Numbered from the stretch's first letter, positions 22,601-33,541 are shown. The stretch is 64,000 nucleotides of DNA from Monosporascus cannonballus (GCA_004154925.1 QJNS01000011.1:434001-498000); one strand, 5' to 3'. Notes: generated by a model from the letters alone, not told the origin. Made by a program: numbers and translations.

Positions 22601-24844
22601 TTAATTAAAATTCCGTATTAACGTATTTATAGTAATCCTAAAATTATATTGTAATTTTTAAGTAAAACGATATCGAAATTAATTGTTTCGTATTATCTTT
22701 TAATAGAAATCTCGAAATAATTAATTTTGCGTATAATTCTTTCGTTATTATAAACGAATTTCTTACTTTTGGCATTTATCGTTATATAAAGTTTTAATTT
22801 ATATTTTTATAATAATTTAATTTTACTAACTATATCCGGTACAATACAATTTCTGCTTAAAGTTCCGTAATTTATTATTACAATATATTAATACGTTCCG
22901 ATTTATATATTTAAAGTAATAAAATTATTAACGTTTTTTATCGTTACGTTTAAAACTTTTTTAAGGAATTCCTTTTAACTTTTTTCGGTTTCGTTATTTT
23001 GCGGCTTTTTTATAAATAATTCTTTTTTTCGAATTCTTATTTAAATTTATCGAACCTTATTTATGTTTTTTTCCTTTAATACGTTAAGCTGTTATATGTA
23101 TCGTTATTGCTGGCGTATTATTTTTTCGAATCGTATTAATTGTTTTTAATTTTTTTATAATTTCTTTCTTTATTAAATAAATTATTTTCTTATGTTTATG
23201 ATTGTGTTTTATTATGCATTATATTAGTTATCGTTTTAAAATTTCTTTATTAATTAATGTATTTTTTTAATAATTTTCCTTTTTTTAAGAATTTGCGGTA
23301 AATACTAATTAAAAATAAAAATCGGTAATAATTTTTTAATAGTATTTTTTTACCGTACGCTGGATTAATTCCTTTTCCGTTTAATAGTTATACTATTTAT
23401 AGTAATAAAAAAATTCTTTTTGCAGGTATTATTTTTTTCGAGCTAATATTTTATTGCGGCTAATTGCTAAATATTTTCTGAAATTATAGATTAAAAATAT
23501 CAATATTATTATTTATCGTTTTTATTATTTCCGATACGATTTAAAAAATCGAATCCTTTATAATATATATAGGTAATTGGTTTATAGATATATTACTTTT
23601 ACTTTTTCGTAATCGGGATATTCCCGTCCTCGACAATATATGGCCTACATTTTGTCGTATTAATCAGAAGTTCCGGGATAAATTTTTTCTATCTAGTTTT
23701 AATATTTGCGTATTTATCTTTATAATGCTTTTTGCTATATTCGCGATATTTATTAAGCTAGCTTTTTGGTTTTTCGTATTTTTTGTCAGATTTTTTATCG
23801 TAATAGTCTTTATTAAACCTTTTATCGTAAACCTAATACGTATTTAGCTTGGATTATATTAATGATTTTGCTATCGTTTCTTTAATTATTTCTAAATTAT
23901 TCTTTTGGTATAGGTATTTAGTTATTTTACTATTGTTTCTTAGGTTTTTTATATTTATAAGCTTTATATCTCATTTTGCCGTAATTAAAACCTTTATTAT
24001 AGCTCTAGTTTTATTTATGGGTAATACCGAGTTCTATAAGTCCTAACGCCATTTCGTAAAAAGTAAAAGGTCCGTTTTTTTTTCTTCTAATTAAATTCAT
24101 TGTATTTTGAATATAAGGTATATTTTTTTGGTTATTTTTTAAACTGTCGATTATTAATTTTAATTGCTTTTATAATATACCGGTTTAGGGTAATTAATCG
24201 TTTAATCCGTATAATCTTATTATTTACATTTTTTTTAACTTTTTATAAAATATATCAATAAGGGCGTTAATTTTGTCGTTTTCTTATTTTGCTTTAGCCG
24301 TAAAACTTTTGAAAGTTACGGCGTACTTGGATACGGATCTTTTTTATCGGAATTATAAAAGTTATTAGTCCGTAAATTATTTTTTATCCGGATTACCGAA
24401 ATTATCGCGTATTTTATTTTAGAAATTTGTATAAAATAAATACATTTTGTTAGTAAAATCTTTTTTATTTAATTTTCTTATTTTCAAAAAATTTCTTATA
24501 ATAGGCTTAAATTAATTAACCGCACTTTTCGTTGGGTATATTCTTATTATTAGGACCATATCCGCTGGATCGTTAAGGTTTAAAAAACGAAGGCAAATTC
24601 GTACCTAAATTAAAAAGGTTTAAAAATTACCCTTTTTATTATAAGGTTCCGGTTTTTTAAGCTTTATGCGAGCGAAAAAGGTTTAAGTAAATAACGTAAC
24701 CCTAAGTTGTTAAACTTTTTTTTCTAATTTCCGAATTCGAGCTTAAAGCTGCTAGGTAAAGGTTTCCTAAATACTGGTCGATATTTTAACAATATTAAAT
24801 ATTACTTAAAGTTTAACGGTATTATTAAACAAAAATTTATAGCG
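19618..24844 (-). pseudogene. A2 gag-pol remnant (5' portion, upstream of the A1 insertion)
   Basis: The minus strand again reads chromodomain start, integrase, RNase H, RT, protease and gag as coordinates rise. The zinc knuckle (FNYGKMRYKAYKYKK, with all Cys/His ligands lost) is at about 23,946-23,995 and the gag FGNPDKK motif at about 24,375-24,414. A short plus-strand frame at 23,849-24,046 is antisense to the knuckle and rich in Phe/Ile. I treat it as fortuitous. Confidence 0.8.
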
Positions 24845-25241
24845 TATAACGGCTAAACGGTTTAACCAATTATTAAATCTTAGTCGTACGAATTTATATT
24901 AATAAAAGTATTATAAGAATTTAAACAATAAATATAATAATCGTATAATATTTCTTAATCCCTGGTTTATTGCAAACGATTAGTATTAATAATTATTGCA
25001 AACTGAAATTATTTAAATTATGGAAATAATAAGCGTATATATCTTGATTTTTTATTACTGCTTATTTTTGCTTAACAAAGCTTTGCTAAGCGGTTGTTTA
25101 ATATTGCTTAGTCGTACTTAGTCGTGCTCAGTCGTATTCAGTTGAGACCCGCTAAGTACTGATTACGTGACCCTGAACTAGCGTAACTTTGTGATCTTGG
25201 CTGGACCGTTTTCGCAGGCCCAGCTGGCTTGGGTTGTAACA
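24845..25241 (-). repeat. 5' LTR of A2 (U3 type II), RIP-free outer edge
   Basis: On the plus strand it begins TATAACGG, from TGTGACGG, and ends GGGTTGTAACA. The outer 160 bp (about 25,080-25,241) is GC-balanced and includes short CTTAGTCGT/CTCAGTCGT repeats. The inner part is heavily mutated. Confidence 0.92.
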
Positions 25242-25246
25242 AGTTG

Positions 25247-25268
25247 GTTAAACCGCCTAGCCGTCACA
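25247..25268 (+). repeat. 3' tail of an older LTR, left border of the gene island
   Basis: Together with TAGTTG before the A2 insertion (11,742-11,747), these bases form the 28-bp terminus TAGTTGGTTAAACCGCC...GTCACA that ends every family-A LTR. The Tc1/mariner element apparently inserted at the TA of this LTR, and A2 inserted a few bases further on. Unique sequence starts right after CACA at 25,268. Confidence 0.7.
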
Positions 25269-25289
25269 TGAAATAATCGTCGCCAAGAA

Positions 25290-25450
25290 CTCAATGGGTA
25301 CCCGTAAGTCCTTGGCAAGACCTAATAAGTATCCAATGGGTTCTTGGCAAATCTGATGGGTACCCGCGGGTACCCGCCAACTTGGATGGGTAGTGGATGG
25401 GTACCTATGAGGACCCATGGGTCTTCGTGGGTCACCCACGGGTACCCCTT
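25290..25450. repeat. Degenerate GGGTACCC palindrome cluster
   Basis: Four perfect GGGTACCC palindromes (25,296, 25,358, 25,368 and 25,440) and near-copies (GGGTACCT at 25,399, CCCATGGGT) are mixed with CAATGGGT and TTGGCAA repeats over 160 bp. It is GC-rich and lies between the LTR tail and the Hsp70-like gene. The role is unknown. Confidence 0.7.
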
Positions 25451-25769
25451 CCCTCGCCCTAGTTAAAGCTTGCAGCCCGCTATTGAATCGTGATTATCAT
25501 CAGCGTTCCAATAACTTGCTCTGGTCCCATATGGTGGTAAAGCGGGGATTCCTATTATGATCACCGTGCAGTGATGAGAACCACGCCTTTTACTTGGTGT
25601 ACGCTCTTGATACCCCGTCTGTCTGTACGTGTCTTGATGTTTCTGCCTTGCTCGTCCTACTCGTAGCTAACCCGATAATTCCTAACCCATAATCTTCACA
25701 CCGCCTTGAACCACCTATTTGAGGCGAGCCAGGCCTGTATCGCGAGTCACTGCAGAACTCAACCATACT
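25451..25769. other. 3' flank of the Hsp70-like gene
   Basis: Balanced-composition sequence downstream of the minus-strand Hsp70-like stop codon. I see no coding region or repeat. It probably contains the 3' UTR and polyadenylation site, but no clear signal is visible. Confidence 0.4.
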
Positions 25770-28203
25770 TCACTCAGTGAAGCTAATGGTCGTAGCGCCA
25801 ATTGTCTTACCGTTAGACACACAAGAATATCTCAACACGCCCTCATCAGTTCGGAAGTCGATCTTGAACTGATATTGTAAGTTGTACTCGATACCACTCG
25901 ACGTGTTTCTCTTCTGAAATCTAGACATGTCCACACCCGTGAAGTCCATAGTGATGGAACCGATCGTATCCACCCCTACAAGGGCGTTAGTTGTTGCGCT
26001 TGCGCTCCACGCAAAACAAACATGACCCACTAGGATGCTCTTGTCGCGCCGGAGCGTTGTCGAGGGTAGAAGAGTACAGCGTATCGTGGAAAACATAAGA
26101 CTGCCCCGGAGACCAAGTCCTGTATACATCGACGGTTTTTGAGGTCGACTTGGTGATCTCAGTGCCCTAATTTCTGTTCAGTTATCTCTTAGAGCCGTGA
26201 TAGCAATGGCCAGACATACTTTTGCAATCATCCAATTCATATGGCCAGAGCAAAACTTCGAGCCGAAGGACATGTAACTGTAGCGTTCTTCATCAATGCC
26301 GGCCCTGAAAGGCAATCCCCATGAAAAACCGTAATGGCGACGGCAGATGAGCTTGTCCGGCACGGTCCCCTCCAGGCCTCGGATGGCGGCGCCGCGAACG
26401 ATAGCTGCCTGACTGTTCACTCGCATGGACCAAGTCAGACCCAAATCGACAAACTGGAAGAAGAAATGATGGCAAAGACAGGAAGCTGTTATAAATACCA
26501 GTGAGCGGGGCGAATGCATTTGATTCCGCTTTTCTGGGTACACCAGCTATCCACGGCCTGCTTGAGATAGTCGGAGCTCCCAAAGCCACCGACGAGAATA
26601 ATCAGCTGCAATTCTTATTAGTCCACTTTGTTCCAACTGATGTGGCTATTGTTATGTTAAGAGAAGTCTAACTTACGCCGATCCGCTTCCCTTTGCGTAA
26701 GGCCTTTTCATATTGGTCTGAGAGGAGACGAAGAATATCCTTGAGCACAGGAGCGAAGAGATCCTCCATGTCTTTCCTAAAGCCAAGAATTGTCATTATA
26801 TATACCAAGCTTATTCAACCCCTCCCAAACTTACTTTGATAATAGTACAGCACCTTCACTAGAATCGTAGTGCTCCTCGCTGAACTCTCCCCTCAGATTG
26901 ATGCCAGAGATTTCGAAGCAATCCCCGTCGGTGCTTCCGAAGATGCGCTTCGCCTTTTCGAATTCTTGCATCAAACGACTCTTTGGGCTTTTAAACACTT
27001 CCGGTTCTATCTCAAAGGCCCTACCAAACCGTCTGGCCAGGAGCTTGCGAAATTCCCGGTCGATGTATGTGGAGCCGCACTTGCCGCCTTCAGGGAGAAT
27101 GTGGATTAATTAATGTCCATATCAAAAAAATTAAAAATAAAAATAAAAAAAATAAAAACTTAAAAATTAAAAAAATTAAAAAATTAAAAAAAAAATTAAA
27201 ATAAAATTAAAATAAAATTAAAAAATTTAAAAAAAGGAAAAAAAAAGTCGGGAAACACACCAGATCCCTCGCAGATCTCATCAAAGGCAATGATAGGCTG
27301 CGTTTTCTTGATTGAATAGGTTGTGATGTCCTAGAATATGATCAGATTCGCCGGAAATAGAATTTTGTTCGCTAATTACGGGAGAAAATAGCATACCACG
27401 GTGCCGCCTCCACAGTCGAGGACGAGAATGTTATCTCCAACCTGTAAGATAAATATCAACTAAGGGGCCGTGATACTTCGTTCTGACGTATATTTCCTCA
27501 CCTTGGCAGCATTGGGAGAGCCTGGTGACAACTCCTCCTTCAATGCTGCAATGGCAGCTGCCTCTGGCTCGGTGATCATATGGATTTTGTCAAGAGATCG
27601 CGACCCAAACCCAGCTCCTCTGGCTGCCGCCTTAGTAGCGGCTTGGGCTCGGTCGGTCCAAATCGCTGGCATGGTGAAATAGAACTGTACCGGGGTGATA
27701 TCAAGATGTGCTGGGTAATGGGCCTTAAGAGCCTGCATGACATGGCGATAGACCTGAGTTAAGAAATCCTGGCACACCTGCTGGGCCGACTTACCGGCTG
27801 GTCGATGGAAGAGAATTGAGCCAGCCGCGTTTTGGAGTGAGGGGTCATTGTACTCTTGTGTCTCGGCCGAGGTGTCTAGTAGTAACTTGGTCCACGAGCA
27901 CGACGTCATGGTGTCCTTTACGTCGGCACCCCATCGCACCTCGGGGCCTCGGCGGTCGTGCGGGTTCTCGCTCTTGTAAGAGATCACCGTCGGAGTCTTT
28001 GACTGTCCTGCGATGTGTGGCCAGTTCTGAAGCACCGCGATCTGGTCCCTCGTGTTGTTCGTTGTCACATAGCTGACTCCTGGGTGGCTATGGGTCAGGG
28101 CAAAGGCTGTCTCCCCACTAGAACTAGATCTATTTGCGTTCTCACCTGTATATGTTGTCCCATAGTCCACCCCAACGATTATCTCAGATCTGCTGCTTGT
28201 CAT
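25770..28203 (-). CDS. Fungal Hsp70-like ATPase, 10 exons, 581 aa
   Basis: Exons (minus strand): 28203-28146, 28079-27502, 27441-27397, 27330-27261, 27087-26835, 26776-26677, 26605-26499, 26412-26220, 26166-26031, 25975-25770. All introns are GT-AG and the spliced length is 1,746 bp, exactly in frame. The actin-fold ATPase motifs are present: phosphate-1 VDYGTTYTG (D13), phosphate-2 LDCGGGTVD (D221-T226), ITEPEAAAIAAL before it, and the adenosine loop LVGGFGSSDYL (about 369-381). A conserved RGAA-RGLEG block and CRRHYGFSWGLPFR follow. The C-terminus is short and lacks the EEVD tail, as in the expanded filamentous-fungal Hsp70-like family rather than canonical chaperones. The likely role is a cytosolic ATP-dependent chaperone-like or signalling ATPase; clients are unknown. 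The start is the first ATG (CACAATGAC). It shares a divergent promoter region with the gene at 28,929. Confidence 0.92.
27120..27246. repeat. A-rich low-complexity tract inside intron 4 of the Hsp70-like gene
   Basis: About 125 bp is made almost only of A and T in AAAATTAAAA-type repeats (T-rich on the transcribed strand). It enlarges intron 4 to 173 bp, against 53-86 bp for the other introns. The acceptor, CTGAAG at 27,088, lies just beyond the tract. Confidence 0.85.
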
Positions 28204-28928
28204 TGTGTGAGAGGGGTTTCGTGGACGATCAGTTGTTGATGTTGCACCAGTCTGGGATGCGAGTGGATGCTATCAGAATTTTGGGAATGCCAAAATCAAG
28301 CACACATGCCAAGGGCCAAGGCAGCCGGAGCACGTCGTCGGACTCAAGGGTTTGGGAAATACCGATAACGCAAGGCCGCCATCAGGTTCGGCGTGTCTGA
28401 AGGCCACATGTGCTATTCTAGGACACACAATACGAAGCAGGAAATCTGCCGTAACAGGCTTACCGTTGCCCTACGTGGGGGAACCGAAGGCAGAGAGCGG
28501 GGATGGAGCGTTGTTGTATGCGCTGGGCTTTGGGGGTTGTCGGTACCCAGCCACGGACTTGCAGGGCGGCTTTCTCGCTTGGCATCTAGCCATTATCTTG
28601 AGATTCTATGAAGTTCTAGACCAAGCCAGAGAATGAGAATTAGTCGTGCGTTAGGCAGCAATACTTTAGTGGTATCAGTACCCGACTACAGCTAAGGCTG
28701 ACGGAGGTGTGTCCTAAGCAGCGGAAGACGCGAGATAACCATGGACTCCCTAAGATCCTTGGCTTGGAGAGATGCATTTCAGCCCCCATGAAGGGTTTCG
28801 TACGTGAATTGAGGGATTTAAAAAATAATTCTATATTTTTCTATGCAATTTCATTGTTGGAACTTGATGCCGTCCGTTGAAACACATCTTTAGTATTCCA
28901 GGTCAGATTTTCGGAGAGGGAAATCAAA
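28204..28928. promoter_or_regulatory. Divergent intergenic region between Hsp70-like and leucine-zipper genes
   Basis: The two start codons face away from each other across 725 bp. No coding sequence is supported: short frames in both directions lack domain character and splice signals. Upstream control elements of both genes must lie here, suggesting possible co-regulation. No clear TATA box was identified. Confidence 0.55.
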
Positions 28929-30234
28929 ATGGAGAACGGACCGACCGAGGGATACCGTCCGCGGAACCCGCAGCCTCCACCTCGGCAAACGCCTATGTAC
29001 GAGGACTTCGAGGCTGAAGGCCAGCCGGGGACTCAATTCAGTCTCATGCGCGCCTTTGGCGTGGGGCAATATCCTAGACGACGTGAGCCCGCCAGAAGCG
29101 ATGGTCAAACCAGCGGGTTGCAGCGCGAAAATGCTAAGCTTCGGGATACGAACCGCCAACTGCGTCAACAGGTGGATTCGCTCCAGTCGCGCCTGGACAA
29201 TATGGAACAGAGCCTCGCGAGCCAGGAGGCCCAGATTGTTCGGGCCCAGGCATACGTGTTTGAGAACATGAACAGCGACACATGGGCGTCGGGTGACGAC
29301 AACACGATCCGAGGCGAAATTGAGAAACTGCAGAGCCGGATCAAGAGCTGGGCCAAGAAAAATGCCATTGATGAGATGAGCAGCTTAGAGCGTCTAGATT
29401 CTGACGAGTCTGCTACATTCTTGGAGTTCCTAGCCAACGTCGCACGCCTCGATAGGACGGACTTGTCCAATCCTCAGCGCGCCTTAGCGCACCTCACGAC
29501 GACGCTCATGAACAAGAAGTCTCCGATGATGTGCCTCCAGGCCCTCCTTGCATACCATGTCTACAGCGGTATCATCGAGCGCCCTTTCTTCGCCCTAGAC
29601 AGTGACGACGGGACACTTCAGAGTGTGTACCGAGAGCTCAAGCGAGGTAATGGATGGCGAGCCTTCGTTCCTTGAGCGGCTAGACGCTAACTCGGCGGCT
29701 TCAGTGAACGAGAAGGAAGCCCACGCATGGCGGTCTAAAATCTTTCAACTCCTCGTCAAGAACAACGCGGATGCGAAACCGGTGGATCCAGCAAATCGCT
29801 ATGGTACGGCCCAAGTCTCCACCTGTCGAAACCTGGCCGAGGATTTCTACACAGGGCCAGCCGCAGCCCTGATCAAGCGCGGAGAGACCGAAGACGAAGC
29901 CAACCGGACACTTCAAGACCTAGATTCGATCACGCAGTATGCGGGCGGGCTCTCGAGCCGGCTCTGGTCCCGACGGACCGCGTTGGAGGTGAAAGGGTTA
30001 CCCGAACTCATGGCTAAACCCTTCACAATACGGTCCGGCATCATGAATGCGCATGCTCTTCATCGTCTGTTCAGCGAAGCCGATGACAGTTGTGATGGTC
30101 GGCTGGTCAGCATTGTGGTGCATCCTGCTGTTATTGGATTTGGGGGCGGCATTGAAGAGGACAACGCCCCACCACGCGTGTGGATGAAGGCTGAGGTCTG
30201 GCTTGGCGAACCACCTGTCCCAGGGACACAATGA
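28929..30234 (+). CDS. Leucine-zipper protein of unknown function, 2 exons, 415 aa
   Basis: Exon 1 is 28929-29646 and exon 2 is 29705-30234. The 58-bp intron has GTAATG, a GCTAAC branch site and CTTCAG, and the frame is kept (1,248 bp). The start context is AAAATGG. The N-terminus (1-60) is Pro/Arg-rich and probably disordered. Residues 64-107 form a coiled-coil with a strict heptad (L64, L71, L78, L85, M92). The rest is predicted soluble and helical in character, with GIIERPFFALDS near 216 and an acidic, compact C-terminal half containing VVHPAVIGFGGGI. There is no basic region directly before the zipper typical of bZIP factors, no signal peptide and no membrane segment. I do not recognise the family. 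It converges with the protease gene, 178 bp between stops. Dimerisation through the zipper is the only inferred property. Confidence 0.82.
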
Positions 30235-30412
30235 ACAACACCGCCTTTCACTCCCGGCTTCATTTCTACTAGCCGTACTCACGATGGACATCAATAGTTG
30301 TGTTGTGGAGGATGATCTTCTAAGTTGCAGCTTGATAATATATTGTTTCGGCTTCAGGATGACATAAACCCTTGACTTGACACGTCGCTTCCCTATAGAT
30401 CGTTTCTAGGGG
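30235..30412. other. Convergent intergenic spacer
   Basis: 178 bp between the stop codons of the plus-strand leucine-zipper gene and the minus-strand protease gene. It must hold both 3' ends. ATAATATATT at about 30,335 is AT-rich and could serve polyadenylation on either strand. Confidence 0.4.
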
Positions 30413-31931
30413 CTACTTAAAAAAGAACGGCTGTAGAAGCTCGTTAGAAACTTGTTCGGCTGATATTTTTTTTTTCCGAAATTCGATTCACGATAGGGAG
30501 CACTTACAATTTCCTTGCCCTTTATACCCTCGAATATAATCTCCGAGGTGTCCTCGTAGCTTTCTTCGTCGTCTGCCAACAGCTCCAGATCTTCCTCGTT
30601 TAAGAGTTTCATTGCCATTCGCACCTGAACAAGTGTTTCTTTGTCGAGGCGTGTGCGGATATCGAAGGGTTTGTCTGGTTGCAGCACTAATTTAGGCAAG
30701 GTTACTTCGCACTTGCTGTCGAAGCCCTCCCACAATTCCACCCTTTTTGTTTTGGCGTCCCACCGCAGCCAGCCGCCCTTCCGGGGAGTCCCCGTCGTGG
30801 CCCCCGCGACACTTGAGGGGCCCGGCGGTGCGCACAAGAGAAAGCCGTAGGAGGCTAAGAAGTCCGAGTCGCCTGGTCGAGCCGTGACGGGCAGTATGTC
30901 GAAACGCGTGTCAATGCGGCCGGGCTGGCCCACGCGAACGCGACCCTCGCCAATGGCCTGGCGGGAGGCGGTGGCAGGCAGGGCGTGGTGATGCACGTGC
31001 AAGTGCATCGAGTACGGGGAAGGCGGCCGGGGAAGGTAGTGCAGCGACTTGGAGGCCCAGCCGACACCGACCCAGGAAAAGATGGTGCGCCAGACATCGA
31101 GATTAAGGCGGCTACCGCGGTTGCCCAGGCCCTCTTCTTCCTCGCCGTAGTTGTGGATGGCCACGATCGTCTCGAAACCGCGATATTCGAGCCACACCGG
31201 GCCGCCGCTTATGCCTTCAACAGTTTCGGCTGTGTACATAAGCTGGTGCCGGCCGGCTGAGATGCATTTCCCTCCTGCCCTGCTCGGTGGGCAGCTAGAA
31301 GGGAAGTCTCCGGGCCGATATCCGCCTACATTTAGCGGCTGATCTTGAAGTATGTCATTCTCCTCTTCCGCCGACTCTCGGCTGTCCTCAGGCAGCGGCG
31401 CCAAGCCGAGCTGAAGGCTAAAGCCAAAGCCCCTGATGGGTGTGCCCCGATCCAGCAGAATGGCGGCATAGTCGTAGATTGCATTCAGCTCGGTCGGATT
31501 CTCAATGTACTGCGAACAGACATGTACCTTCTCCCGGGGCACTGGGATCTCGCCGTGGGCTGTGACGATGCGGAGATTGGCGCAATAATGATGTGGCGCG
31601 TCGACGATGTTGTGTCCCGCCGTGAGGATAACATTGAATGTTTTGTTAGGTACATTGACGTAGAAGCCATTGCCCTCCTTGGCCACTTTTTCAAATTTCG
31701 CCGACCCTTCATGTCAATACTGCTTTCCTGCTGGGTTGCGTTACAACAATGCGGGGATGCCTTCTCACCTCCGTTACGTTCGAATACCAACTTCACTATC
31801 CACTCTTGCCACCGCGTTGTGCTCAAATTGGACCTAATCAAGTCGGTCCTAGTTTGCCGTTCGCCGCGCTGAGTTGAGTGGTATCCCCCCAGAGGTAGAT
31901 CGAGTGTTTGTGAACCGGAGCTACCAGTCAT
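30413..31931 (-). CDS. Intracellular V8/trypsin-like serine protease, 3 exons, 459 aa
   Basis: Exons are 31931-31769, 31706-30508 and 30430-30413; introns are 62 and 77 bp. The last intron has GTAAGT, a TTTCTAACG branch site and CTACAG, and leaves an 18-bp final exon encoding PFFFK and TAG; reading through would give a longer, lower-quality tail. The catalytic triad is visible: H86 in ILTAGHN, D133 in YDYAAILL and S221 in EGISGGPVW, the order and motifs of S1B/trypsin-like peptidases such as V8. No signal peptide is seen (MTGSSGSQTLDLPL), so it probably acts inside the cell. Residues about 270-459 form a second region (SYGFLL, GGWLRWD, VELWEG) followed by an acidic stretch. The substrate is unknown. 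The ATG at 31,931 has a good context (TAAAATGAC). Confidence 0.9.
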
Positions 31932-32136
31932 TTTAGTCTCTACTTAATCCCTAGAAGTCGAAGAGGTGTCTGCACGTTTAAGTCCTGGGATTAGGAAGGA
32001 CGGCAGAATGAGATTGGATTCAGATTCCGAACGACGAAAGGCACAGCAAGATTTGAATTTGAGTGTCCGCTGTTTCAGCTGGGACAGGTAAGGAGCACCG
32101 ATGCTAGGAGAGGATGAGCGGGAGCAAGTGGCCACC

Positions 32137-32145
32137 TATATATAA
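32137..32145 (-). promoter_or_regulatory. Probable TATA box of the protease gene
   Basis: TTATATATA on the minus strand lies 206 bp upstream of the protease ATG, in the otherwise GC-balanced 400-bp gap between the lectin-like stop and the protease start. The distance allows a 5' UTR of about 170 nt. Confidence 0.45.
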
Positions 32146-32334
32146 CAGGGCCGCTGGGCTCAACACGTGGCAGTGCTTGCCGACTGACGTCTTTTATTTT
32201 GTAACGATTAGGTTGCCAACTCTGCCTGCATTGCTAAAGCGTTCTGTTTACCCCGCTCAACCACACCTACAGTAGGTCCTCAGCGTGTGCGCTGCTACGT
32301 CTGCGGCGCACGGGAATGCTTCCACCGTGCTCCA

Positions 32335-33330
32335 TCAGTACCAAATGCGGATTCTGCCCCTCGGGCTGATTTCAACGTAACGAGCGTTACGCCACCAGGT
32401 GCGACTCCCGGCTTGCGCGTTGGTTGACGGTATAAGCTTTCCATTTCCTTCTACTTTTCCCATGCAGACCTTGTCCTTGACTCCGTCGACATTCCACAGC
32501 GAGCCGGCGCTCAAGATGTAGCTCTGCATAGAACCGGTGTCGAGGTTCTTGGCAACGTGGCAGTTCTCGATGGGAGTGTCAAATTTGGTGCCAGGGACCA
32601 CATTGTCGACTGTGGTGTCCGAGTTCCTTGCGCGTCAGCACCATCCCACCGTTAACACTCGTCTCGGGTGACTTACCCTGCCAGCTGCTGGTAGCAGCGT
32701 CCAGAACCAAGTAGTGGATGCTGCTGTCGGTGCCGACGTAGAAGAGATGCAGCTTGTCGTCGATAATCTCGAGCTGCTGCGGCGTCCCCTCTATAGGTTT
32801 GGCTTGCAGAGGGCCGAATGCTTCCCAGCGGTCCTCGCCCGCGCTCATGACGCCTCGCAGAAGACCAGCAGAGTCTTGGTAGCAAACCACGAATCCGCCG
32901 TCGGCAGTGAAATTCGCGCTGAGCCTGCTGTTGGGGCCTGCGGTTAGGTTCCACTTATCGCCGAGTCCCGTATTCTTCCAGTCCTCAACCTCCTCCTTGT
33001 ATCCGTAGCATTGGACAGCATTGGACTGGTCGATGAAGAAGACAAGGCGCTAGGAGGAGCAGATGATGAGTGCCTTAGTTTCGATCATGAAACGATTCAA
33101 TAGGACGGGTCTGAGCATACCAAGCCTCGCTCCGGATCAAACAAGTAAGGAGCGGATGTGCCCTCTCGGACGTCTTCCGCGATCACGGTCTCGTCCTGGG
33201 CGCCATCACCCACCCACAGTTTCTCAACCAGTTCATTACCGCTCTCATAGACAAGATACATTCCTTCGCCCTCTGAGAGCCTGGCCGCCCCAGCAGCGAC
33301 TAGGGCGCGTGCAAGGTCTTTAGCACTCAT
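32335..33330 (-). CDS. Lectin-like beta-propeller protein, 3 exons, 285 aa
   Basis: Exons are 33330-33121, 33049-32677 and 32609-32335, totalling 858 bp in frame. Intron 1 (71 bp) has GTATGC, an ACTAAG branch site and CTCCTAG. Intron 2 (67 bp) has GTAAGT and ACCACAG. Repeated blades of about 45-50 residues alternate strands and a Trp-containing turn: GMYLVYESGNELVEKLWVG, RLVFFIDQSNAVQCYGY, GGFVVCYQDSAGLLRGVM, KLHLFYVGTDSSIHYLVL. This layout resembles fungal fucose-binding (AAL-like) propellers, which recognise glycans. It lacks a signal peptide, as do many fungal lectins that accumulate in the cytosol. The assignment rests on repeat pattern, not on identified sugar-binding residues. It lies in tandem upstream of the protease gene. 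Confidence 0.75.
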
Positions 33331-33541
33331 GGCTGGATTGTGGGCTGAGAGTTGAGTATAGAAAAGAATTTGACTCGAGAGCTCGTCCGAAAGTTGAGAT
33401 CTTGCCTCTGGTCAATCTCGACGTAGGGCACGCAGGTAGTGCCTCCGAAGCGGGATTGTTTTGTAGTAATGGATCCGCAAAGTCTTTCCTACATACACTT
33501 CCTCGCCGTGTCGAACTTGTTACCAATTAAGGAGGCCAATA
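33331..33541. other. Upstream region of the lectin-like gene
   Basis: Balanced-composition sequence before the tandem duplication. It probably contains the lectin-like promoter; no motif stands out. Confidence 0.35.

Larger units (their letters stand above)
11748..25241 (-). mobile_element. Gypsy chromovirus A2, complete with TSD, split by A1
   Basis: The element is bounded by AGTTG at 11,743-11,747 and 25,242-25,246. On the plus strand it starts TGTGACGGC and ends GGGTTGTAACA, so it lies on the minus strand. With the nested A1 (12,879-19,612) removed it is about 6.75 kb. It keeps LTRs of nearly equal length (398 and 397 bp) and the same gag-pol order as A0, read on the minus strand. The antisense gene near its 3' end is the best preserved of the set. 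A1 sits within its chromodomain. Confidence 0.92.

Noticed and set aside
25257..25439. Minus-strand 60-residue frame across the GGGTACCC cluster
   Set aside because: It arises from the repeats, crosses the LTR border, and lacks any domain or splice structure.
28352..28636. Overlapping plus-strand frames in the divergent promoter region
   Set aside because: Several frames are equally open, composition is not codon-like, and they fall between two well-supported starts.
25770..33330. Secondary-metabolite gene cluster
   Set aside because: No polyketide synthase, peptide synthetase, terpene cyclase or tailoring oxidase is encoded.
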